From the NCBI GenBank assembly GCA_017744735.1, contig JAGIAR010000003.1:290452-354451 (forward strand): a stretch of DNA of 64,000 bases, read 5' to 3'. Origin of the DNA: Novosphingobium sp. (GTDB lineage: Bacteria; Pseudomonadota; Alphaproteobacteria; Sphingomonadales; Sphingomonadaceae). Positions 18,109 through 25,307 of the stretch are shown piece after piece (position 1 is the first letter of the stretch; every line of letters begins with the position of its first letter). The position numbers were made by a program, and so were the translations under genes. The notes below the pieces were generated by a model. It did not search any database and was not told the origin of the DNA. It saw only the letters and a program-made list of their open reading frames with translations.

Positions 18109-19131
18109 TTACGACAATATGACAAATCCGCCCGGCAGACGGGTTACGGACACGTGCAGGGTACGCTCGATCGTGTCTATGGCACTGTCGGTGTTGAAAG
18201 TGCGGAACAGGCCCGAGATCGGCCGCCTGCGCAAGGGATCGCCAAGGATGAGAATGGGCGCAGCACGGTAACGGTTGAGTTCGGCGACGACGTCGGCCAG
18301 CGGCGCATCGTAGAACAGCAGCCGTCCGCGCCGCCAGGCCGAGGTCGCCTCGGCGTCGTAGCCCGGCTGGCGCTGCACCGCGGTTGCGTCGAAGAGCGCC
18401 TGCTGTCCGACCTTGAGCAATATTGCATGTCCGGGCGCGTGTTCCGGAGCAACGCGCACGATCCCCCTGTCGACCGTCACCACGGTCTGTCGATCGCCAA
18501 GCCGCACGTTGAAGGCAGTTCCGACCACCCGGATCGTGCCTTCCGGTGTCGCGATGCGGAACGGCCGGGCAGGATCATGCGCGACATCGAACCACGCCTC
18601 GCCCATCTTCATGGTCACGTCGCGCTGTCCAGGCCTCAGATCGTAGTCAAGCGCGGTGCGGCCGTTGAGCAATATCCGCGTGCCGTCGGCCAGCGCAATC
18701 TGGCTTGGCGCGTCATAGGCCGAGGCATCACTGGTCCAGCGGGTTGCCGCGTCACGCTGACTCCAGCCCGCCAACGTGGCCAGCGCAAGGCTGGCGGCCA
18801 GAGCGGTACGAGCGGCGAACCTGCGAAGGTGTGGGCCGATCCGGCGCCAGCGGTGCGGCACGCCCCGGCGGTCGCTCCGCGCGAGCGCCTGCGCGGCAGG
18901 CAGCGCGGCCTCGAGCAGCACCTCGACCTCTTTCGCGGCGACGAAATGGGCCGGTGTGGCCGCCTGCCACTTCGCATAGGCGGCCAGCGCCGCGGCATGC
19001 CGGCGCCCGGCGAGCCGCGCGATGCGCAGGTGCTGCTGCACCGCCGCCGCGACCATTTCTTGCGTGGGCTCGAGATCGTCGAAATCGATCGGCGCGAGGG
19101 GCTCGGCCCGCAGGGAACGGATTTCGGTCAT
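18109..19131 (-). CDS. FecR-type anti-sigma factor 3
   Basis: Protein of 340 aa: long N-terminal cytoplasmic part, membrane segment about 110-130 (ALAASLALATLAGW), FecR domain (LADGTRILLNGRTALDYDL, VRVVGTAFNVRLGD) and C-terminal STN-like part (DAPLADVVAELNRYR) ending GGFVILS. The ATG at 19131 overlaps the sigma3 stop as ATGA. Frames extending to 19413 run into the sigma gene and are not credible. It should control sigma3 in response to receptor 3. Confidence 0.87.
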   Translation of the reverse strand: MTEIRSLRAEPLAPIDFDDLEPTQEMVAAAVQQHLRIARLAGRRHAAALAAYAKWQAATPAHFVAAKEVEVLLEAALPAAQALARSDRRGVPHRWRRIGPHLRRFAARTALAASLALATLAGWSQRDAATRWTSDASAYDAPSQIALADGTRILLNGRTALDYDLRPGQRDVTMKMGEAWFDVAHDPARPFRIATPEGTIRVVGTAFNVRLGDRQTVVTVDRGIVRVAPEHAPGHAILLKVGQQALFDATAVQRQPGYDAEATSAWRRGRLLFYDAPLADVVAELNRYRAAPILILGDPLRRRPISGLFRTFNTDSAIDTIERTLHVSVTRLPGGFVILS

Positions 19132-19685
19132 GGCCATAGATCCAGTTTGACGAGGCGCTGGCGGATATGCGCGACAGCGCGGCCAATGCGACTCTCGATG
19201 CTCTTGGGGCTGACGCCCAGCTTCCGGGCGACCTCGCGGGTGCTGTAGCCTTCGCCCTGAAACAGCAGAAAGGCCTCGCGCTGCGCCTGCGGCAGTTCGT
19301 CGACGATCACCAGCAGATGCGCGAATGCCTGGCGCGCCTGCAAGGCGCGCTCTGCGTCGAGATCGGGCACGCAGTCCGCCACGAGGGTATGGTCGGTATT
19401 GGCGTCGATCCATTCAGCGCGGAAGCGATTGCGCCGGAGCCAGTCGATCGCAAGATTGGACGCGACCCGGCGTAGGAAATGCACCGGATTGTCGATCGCG
19501 GTACCGCCCTCGACCGCCTGCAGCGCGCGAAGCCAGGTTTCCTGGGCGAGATCCTCCGCCGCCTCTTGCGAACCGGTGCGGCGGCGCAACTGGGCAACGA
19601 TCTCGCCGCGATGATCGACGAAGGCAGCGTGCAGCGACACGCCGCCGAGCGGTTCGACCGAAGCAAGGCCGCCTTTTTCGCCCAT
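19128..19685 (-). CDS. ECF sigma factor 3 (FecI-like)
   Basis: ECF sigma factor of 185 aa. Region 2 is RRRTGSQEAAEDLAQETWLR with NLAIDWLRRNRFR; region 4 is YSTREVARKLGVSPKSIESRI. The ATG at 19685 was chosen because GGAGG stands 5 bases upstream; a longer frame to 19721 has no such site. It overlaps fecR3 by 4 bp. Receptor 4 ends 104 bp upstream on the same strand, so read-through from receptor 4 is conceivable. Confidence 0.88.
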   Translation of the reverse strand: MGEKGGLASVEPLGGVSLHAAFVDHRGEIVAQLRRRTGSQEAAEDLAQETWLRALQAVEGGTAIDNPVHFLRRVASNLAIDWLRRNRFRAEWIDANTDHTLVADCVPDLDAERALQARQAFAHLLVIVDELPQAQREAFLLFQGEGYSTREVARKLGVSPKSIESRIGRAVAHIRQRLVKLDLWP

Positions 19686-19789
19686 CCTGCCTCCGTTACG
19701 CCGCTCGCGGCGGCAATCCAACTCGACCGGTTGGACGAACGGAGGTGGGAAATCCCTCGCAATTTATTTTATCGCATGGTGGCAGATGT

Positions 19790-22579
19790 CTACCATTTCG
19801 CACGGAGGGTGGCGGTGAAGCTGCGCGGCGTGCCGTACCAGTTGCCGCTGGATACATCGGTGCCGGTGGTCTGGTAGTAGGTCTTATCCAGAATGTTCTC
19901 GACGTTGAAAGCGAGCGACCATTTGTCCGTAAAACGATAATCCACACGAGCCGATATGACTGCGTAGGCTGGGACCGTGAACTTGTAGTCTTCGTAACCA
20001 TCCGGCTGGCAAGCCTGCGCGCCCGTGATGGGGTTTGGTGTCGAGTTCGGATCTAGGCGAACGCATGTACTGCCCGAATTGAAGCCCGCAGACTGTCCGT
20101 TAACACCCACCGAGAGCGTGAGACCCGAGAAAATACCGTTCTGGCCTGCGGCAGCGAAATCGTAGCTCATCCATAGCTTGTAGAGTTGCTTGGGCTGGAT
20201 GGAGACGATCGGCGTTCCATCCGGAAGACCCCAATAGGATTGGCCCACATATTTGTTGTCATTGTAGGTATAGCTCGCCGAGATTTGCGCGCCCGGAATG
20301 ATTTCGCCCGCAAGCTCAAAATCGACACCTTTGCTGCGCAGCACAGCGCTGGGATCGACTACGTAGCAACACGTGACGCCGGGCGACACCTCCCGGTAAC
20401 CCGAACCGTCCGGGGGATCGATCATGCCGAACCCGTGCTGCCTGATGCTGTAACCCGCGACAGACAGGTTGAGCTTCCCATCCCGCGCGGCCCACTTCAA
20501 TCCTGCCTCCCAATTCGAGCCTGTGACCGGAGGCAGCGGCTTCAGGTCCGCATCGAGAGAGGCGGCCTGACTCTCGTATATATCGGTATATCCAATGTAA
20601 GCGGCCAGAGTCTTGGTGACATCGAAGGAAAGGTTCACTGCCGGCGGCCAGCTGAAATCGCCGCCATGAAAATTCTGCGTGGGGATGCTGTAGTCGATGT
20701 CGCCAATTTGCAGGCTGGCGCAGTCCCCGGTCGTTTTAGTGCATAACACATCATAGCCGAACTTGCGCTCGTACCTGCTCCAATGAAGACCCGTGGTGAG
20801 ATGTAACCTGTCGAACGCGGTCAGCCGCAAATTGATGTAGGCGCCGGACTGTATCGTGCTGTTGTCGGTGTATCGGACAGATGGCAGCGAATTGCGGGGT
20901 TCGGTATAAAGCGGGGCGGTCGGGTCGAAATTCAAGACATCGACTGGAGGTCGCAATCCGTTGGGCGAGCCGGAGTAGAATGCCGGCCCACCCGGGAAGG
21001 GCTGATAGGGCGCTGCCAGGGTGCCTGAAATCAGCCCGGAATAGCTGACCTGCCCTGCGCCATCACTTGCGGCCCTGTTAACCCCGGCCGTAATTTCCTG
21101 CCTCTGACCGAACAGCATGAAAGCGCCGCTAATCGTCGCTTCGGCAGAGAACTGGTCACTGGCCAGATCGCTGTATGTGCCATACATCATCGCTCCCAGC
21201 CCGTTGGTTGGATTGACCGCGCCGCTGCTGTAGCCGAGTTTTTGAGTGCTGCCTTGACGGTTGTAAGTGAGGTTGAGCTTGGCAGTCCAGTCATCGCCGA
21301 CTTTCTGCTCGACCCCGCCAAAAATCTCCGTCGTTCCGAAATCCCAACGGTTCCAGTCGAAACATAGGCAGGAAGAACGCGGAAGTTTGAGGTCTCTGCC
21401 GTTAACGTACCGAGGGAGGCCATACATCCACGGCACGCTGTCTTGCCTTGTATAATTGACGCCAGACGTCAGCAGGGTTGACGGCGTCGCATCCAATTCC
21501 ACAATCCCGTAGATCAGCGACTTATTTTGTTTCGCCGTGTCGTAGAAATAGTGATTGTCCTGCCAAGTCATGACGAGGCGCCCGCGCAAGGCACCATCGA
21601 GACCTAGTGGTGCAGTCGCGTCGTTGACGATGCGATAATTCTGCCAGCTGCCCACTTGCGCTTCGACCGAGAATTGAGAGTGATCCAAAGGCCTCTTGCG
21701 TACGAGATTCACCGTACCGCCCGGGTCGCCGTAGGCACCGAACTGTCCATCGGCACCACGCAACAGTTCGACATGATCATAGACCGACATATCGATCTGA
21801 GGAGAGAAGCCATACTGGGTAGTCATCGGCGCGCCACCATCGACCTGGATGCTGGTGACTGCAAAGCCGCGAGAGAAGAATGAGTTCTGAAGGCTGGTAT
21901 CTCCCTGCACCAGCGTAATGCCGGGCAGCTGCTGCATCGCCGTGGTGAAATCGGTGACGTTCTGCTGCTCGAGCCTCTCGCTCGTCAGCACCGAGATCGA
22001 CTGCGGCACATCCTTCAGCGCCTGCGGAACCTTCGACCCGATCGTCAGCGCCCCCGAGGTGAAGCTTCGCGTCCCTTCCGTCGCTGTGATGTCGCGCGAT
22101 CCGTTGGTTCCGTTTACTCCCGCGGCTTGTCCAGCACCACCAAACCAGGGCGAGCCCTGCGCCCCCTCAACCGAGACGACCGCGGTCACCTTTTCCCCGT
22201 CCCCTCCGTTTCCCGCCGGCTTTACCGGGTTAAGCGTGATCACTCCCGGGCGCTCGTAGCGATAGGCGAAGCCCGACCCGGCGAGCAGGCGGCCAAGCGC
22301 ATCGTCGAGCGTCATGCGCCCCTTGACTGCCGGAGCCGGGACCTGGGAGGTTTCTTCGTCTCCGTAGAGCACCTGCACGCCCGCCGTTGCCGCAGCCCGG
22401 GTTATCGACAGCGCGAGGGACTGGGCCGGAAGGTCGAAGTCGAAGCGGGCCGAGGCCGTTTCTGCCTGCGCCGGCGCCGCGGCAAGTATGGCGGCCGGAA
22501 TACCGAGCGCGCACAATGCGCTGAAGGCCAGCAGGCGGCGCTTGAGGCGCGTTCGGGAATGTCCAATTTCAAACGGCAT
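19790..22579 (-). CDS. TonB-dependent siderophore-type receptor 4 with STN domain
   Basis: Receptor of 929 aa: signal peptide to AQA-E (about 39), STN domain (FDFDLPAQSLALSITRAAA), shared linker, plug (DVPQSISVLTSERLEQQNVTDF) and barrel ending RAKW. Loop cysteines are CLCF and TCCYV. The ATG at 22579 is preceded by AGGGGGG. Unlike the other four receptors it is not downstream of a co-directional sigma/fecR pair: the nearest unpaired regulators are sigma4/FecR4, divergent across a 199-bp gap, and these are the probable partners. Confidence 0.9.
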   Translation of the reverse strand: MPFEIGHSRTRLKRRLLAFSALCALGIPAAILAAAPAQAETASARFDFDLPAQSLALSITRAAATAGVQVLYGDEETSQVPAPAVKGRMTLDDALGRLLAGSGFAYRYERPGVITLNPVKPAGNGGDGEKVTAVVSVEGAQGSPWFGGAGQAAGVNGTNGSRDITATEGTRSFTSGALTIGSKVPQALKDVPQSISVLTSERLEQQNVTDFTTAMQQLPGITLVQGDTSLQNSFFSRGFAVTSIQVDGGAPMTTQYGFSPQIDMSVYDHVELLRGADGQFGAYGDPGGTVNLVRKRPLDHSQFSVEAQVGSWQNYRIVNDATAPLGLDGALRGRLVMTWQDNHYFYDTAKQNKSLIYGIVELDATPSTLLTSGVNYTRQDSVPWMYGLPRYVNGRDLKLPRSSCLCFDWNRWDFGTTEIFGGVEQKVGDDWTAKLNLTYNRQGSTQKLGYSSGAVNPTNGLGAMMYGTYSDLASDQFSAEATISGAFMLFGQRQEITAGVNRAASDGAGQVSYSGLISGTLAAPYQPFPGGPAFYSGSPNGLRPPVDVLNFDPTAPLYTEPRNSLPSVRYTDNSTIQSGAYINLRLTAFDRLHLTTGLHWSRYERKFGYDVLCTKTTGDCASLQIGDIDYSIPTQNFHGGDFSWPPAVNLSFDVTKTLAAYIGYTDIYESQAASLDADLKPLPPVTGSNWEAGLKWAARDGKLNLSVAGYSIRQHGFGMIDPPDGSGYREVSPGVTCCYVVDPSAVLRSKGVDFELAGEIIPGAQISASYTYNDNKYVGQSYWGLPDGTPIVSIQPKQLYKLWMSYDFAAAGQNGIFSGLTLSVGVNGQSAGFNSGSTCVRLDPNSTPNPITGAQACQPDGYEDYKFTVPAYAVISARVDYRFTDKWSLAFNVENILDKTYYQTTGTDVSSGNWYGTPRSFTATLRAKW

Positions 22580-22778
22580 GAGGTGCCCCCCTGGGTGATT
22601 GCACAGGGACGATCTTCGTCGGTCGCCCGATACCGTTCACAATCGGGGGCGTTCGATACATAGGGGAAGATCGAAATAATTCGGGCGAGCGCATGGTCCG
22701 GCGAAATTTTTATGCGCCAGCTTATATATCCGCGGCTGCGGGTTGTGGATGGCAGTATGGAGATTCGTCCGCGCCGCC

Positions 22779-23381
22779 ATGACTGACAGAACAGCCAAAG
22801 TCGTTCCGATCGGGGCCTTGCGCCAGACCGCGGCTGCAAGCGGTACCGGCGAGTGGCGCAGCGCCGATGCGCAGGGCGAGACCCTGGGGCAGGCCTATTT
22901 GCGAAGACACGCGGCGCTGCGCGCATTCATGCTGCGTCGTACGGGCGACCCCGAAGTTGCCGATGAGCTTGTTCAGGAAGTATGGCTTCGCATCGCTGCC
23001 GACGCCGACGTCACCGGTCTCGGCAACCCGGATTCCTGGCTGCAGAAGATCGCGGTCAATCTTACGCTCAACTGGCTCAAGAGCCATCGTTTCCGCTCAA
23101 GGTTCACCTCGGCAATGCTGGACGATTTCGACGCAGCCGACGAAGCTCCCGATCCCGAGCGGACTGCGCTCGCACGCCAGGGCGTGGAATATCTCAAAGA
23201 TGTGATCGAAGAACTGCCACACCGGCAGCGCCAGGCGTTCATATTGTACCGGGGCGAAGGTCTGTCCCTCAAGGAAACTGCCAAGCGAATGGAAATCAAG
23301 GTAATAACCGTGCAGGTGCTGGCAGCACAGGCGCTGCGCTATCTGCGCACCCGCATGGTGGAAGCGGGACTTTGGCCATGA
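22779..23381 (+). CDS. ECF sigma factor 4 (FecI-like)
   Basis: ECF sigma factor of 200 aa from the ATG at 22779 (an in-frame ATG at 22749 is a possible alternative; neither has an ideal ribosome site). Region 2: RRTGDPEVADELVQEVWLR and NLTLNWLKSHRFR; region 4: LSLKETAKRMEIKVITVQVL. It ends in GLWP and overlaps fecR4 as ATGA. It reads away from receptor 4, so the 22580-22778 gap should hold both promoters. Confidence 0.87.
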   Translation: MTDRTAKVVPIGALRQTAAASGTGEWRSADAQGETLGQAYLRRHAALRAFMLRRTGDPEVADELVQEVWLRIAADADVTGLGNPDSWLQKIAVNLTLNWLKSHRFRSRFTSAMLDDFDAADEAPDPERTALARQGVEYLKDVIEELPHRQRQAFILYRGEGLSLKETAKRMEIKVITVQVLAAQALRYLRTRMVEAGLWP

Positions 23382-24385
23382 CACCCAACATCGAACCCGA
23401 TCTGCTGAACCTGCCAGGCGAGTGGGATTGCGCGGACGGAATGACCCAATTCGAGCCGACAGAGTTGCAATACCAGGACGCCGGCGAGTGGCTGCTCAAA
23501 CTTCACGACGCAGGGATAGAGACCAGCCCCGATTTCGAGGCCTGGAAAGCCCTTCATCCCGCTCATGCCTTTGCTTGCGCGGAACTCGAAGCAGTGTTTG
23601 TCGCGGCTCATCGCCCGGCAAGGGAAGTCGGACGGGAAACGAACAGGCGCCGATCCTGGCGTGTGCCCCGCAAGTATCTTCCGCGCCTGGCCGGGGCGAT
23701 CGCAGCCTGCGCGGCCTTGCTTCTGGCGGTCCCTTATTTCCCGACGCTGGCCTATATAGGGGCGGACTTCCAGAGCGGACCAGGCGAAGTTCGGGCGGTC
23801 CGCCTTATCGATGGTTCGCGCGTTACGCTCAACACCAAGACCGCGCTCGACGCCGATATCGGAACCGGGGGACGCAGTGCAAGGCTGCGGGGCGGAGAAG
23901 CCTATTTCGAGGTTGCGAAGGACCCGGCACGCCCCTTTACCGTCCAGGCGGGGCCGGCACTGGTGAAAGTACTCGGCACCAAGTTCAACATCCGCATGGA
24001 TGACGACCAGGCCGCGATCTCGGTTACGGAAGGACGGGTCTGGGTAATGTCGCGCAGCCATGCCGACCAGTCCGCGGTGCTGACGGCCGGGCAGGAAGCG
24101 CTCGTAAACGCCGCCAGCACGCAGGTCCAGCCCGTCGATCCCTACACGATCAAGGCCTGGCGCGACCATCAGCTGTTCTTCATCGAGACGCCGCTACGCA
24201 TCGTGGTCAAAGAGCTGAACCGCTACCGGGCGATGCCAATCGTCCTGAGCGACCAGTCGCTCGGCAGCTACAAGGTGACTGGGGTATTCTCCACCAGAGA
24301 CCTGGACGGCGTGATGCGCAATTTCGAGCATATCCTGGGGATCAACAGCGTGACGGTGCCGCCGGGACTGACGATCCTCTACTAA
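23378..24385 (+). CDS. FecR-type anti-sigma factor 4
   Basis: Protein of 335 aa: N-terminal sigma-binding part (YQDAGEWLLKLHDAG), membrane helix (about 103-123, LAGAIAACAALLLAVPYF), FecR domain (LIDGSRVTLNTKTALDADI, VKVLGTKFNIRMDD) and a C-terminal STN-like part (ETPLRIVVKELNRYR) ending PGLTILY. ATG at 23378 inside the sigma4 stop (ATGA). Expected partner: receptor 4 on the other strand. Confidence 0.87.
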   Translation: MTPNIEPDLLNLPGEWDCADGMTQFEPTELQYQDAGEWLLKLHDAGIETSPDFEAWKALHPAHAFACAELEAVFVAAHRPAREVGRETNRRRSWRVPRKYLPRLAGAIAACAALLLAVPYFPTLAYIGADFQSGPGEVRAVRLIDGSRVTLNTKTALDADIGTGGRSARLRGGEAYFEVAKDPARPFTVQAGPALVKVLGTKFNIRMDDDQAAISVTEGRVWVMSRSHADQSAVLTAGQEALVNAASTQVQPVDPYTIKAWRDHQLFFIETPLRIVVKELNRYRAMPIVLSDQSLGSYKVTGVFSTRDLDGVMRNFEHILGINSVTVPPGLTILY

Positions 24386-24495
24386 AGCCGGAGAGACCGC
24401 CCGACGATGGCCCCGCGGGCACGCCTGGCGGGTGGTCCTCAGATCCGGCTCTTCGAGGCGATAGTGCGGCCTCGGAGCTTGCGGCACCTACGCAT

Positions 24496-25185
24496 TTATG
24501 ACCGGGGCGGCCGGCTGACCCGCAACACCTCGATCGGCCCACCGGCCCGATCGGTCTCGAACACACCGATCGCCAGGCGGCCTGTTTCATAGGCATAGGT
24601 GTCGAGATTGGTCCGGTGGGGCAGCAGTTCGGGTTCGTCCGGCTCGGGCTTTCCCTCCCAATAGGGCGTATGGCCATGAACGACATGCGCCGGGAACGCG
24701 TCCGCCGGCGCTTCGAGAAAAGGCGTCCGAATCCACATGCAGGCATTGTCATCCTGTTCCTCGAGCGCAACCTCCGGCCTGAGGCCTCCATGTACATAGA
24801 TCCGGTTTTGGTCGGCAAACCGGATCGGCAGGGCACGCAGCCATTCTATGTCGGCCTTCCAGACCTTTTCGCGATAGGAGCGCACCGTTTCCTCGCCGCC
24901 GTTCTTGAACCAGAGACCAGTGTCCATGGTGTCGCAAGCGGTGACCATGATGTCCTCGTGATTGCCCTTGAGGCAGACGAGGTCGTAAACCTGCTCCCGC
25001 TCGCGCAGCAGACGAACCACGCCGGCGCTGTCCGGCCCACGATCGACATAATCTCCGAGCATCACGATCCGGAACGGGACTGCCCCGGCACGTGCCTCGA
25101 TCCGCGCGAAGGCATTCGCCAGCAGCTGAAGCTCGCCGTGGACGTCGCCGATCGCGAAAGTGAGATGAGAGGGAAGAGCAAGCAT
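24496..25185 (-). CDS. PPP-type metallophosphatase, paralogue of the one in the lux gene run
   Basis: Protein of 229 aa with GDVHGE, GDYVDRG, GNHED, VHGG and HGHTP in order, i.e. all PPP-family metal motifs including the canonical GNHE. It is collinear with the 1890-2633 protein over its whole length (shared segments include RIEARAG, DSAGVVRLLRERE against DSPGVVRLLRERA, and DIEWLRALP). It lies 122 bp beyond receptor 5 on the same strand, with a strong hairpin in between, so it may be transcribed separately. Its substrate is unknown. Confidence 0.87.
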   Translation of the reverse strand: MLALPSHLTFAIGDVHGELQLLANAFARIEARAGAVPFRIVMLGDYVDRGPDSAGVVRLLREREQVYDLVCLKGNHEDIMVTACDTMDTGLWFKNGGEETVRSYREKVWKADIEWLRALPIRFADQNRIYVHGGLRPEVALEEQDDNACMWIRTPFLEAPADAFPAHVVHGHTPYWEGKPEPDEPELLPHRTNLDTYAYETGRLAIGVFETDRAGGPIEVLRVSRPPRS

Positions 25186-25251
25186 AGGACAATCGCAAAT
25201 TTCAAAAAATACGGACTGCTAAAAAACGAACGGGAACGCTCCTTTACGCAA

Positions 25252-25278
25252 ACGGGGCGGCCTGCGAGGCCGCCCCGT
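25252..25278 (-). terminator. Perfect 12-bp GC-rich hairpin after TonB receptor 5
   Basis: ACGGGGCGGCCT at 25252-25263 pairs perfectly with 25267-25278 around the 3-base loop GCG, 30 bp past the receptor 5 stop. It is stable enough to stop transcription or mRNA decay, but no T-run follows on the minus strand. Confidence 0.5.
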
Positions 25279-25307
25279 CCCGGAGCGGTTGCGCTTTCAG
25301 GCCGGCG

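Noticed and set aside
4521..25278. Treating the hairpins at 4521, 10508 and 25252 as certain intrinsic terminators
   Set aside because: The stems are strong but none has the following T-run, so they are listed with modest confidence only.
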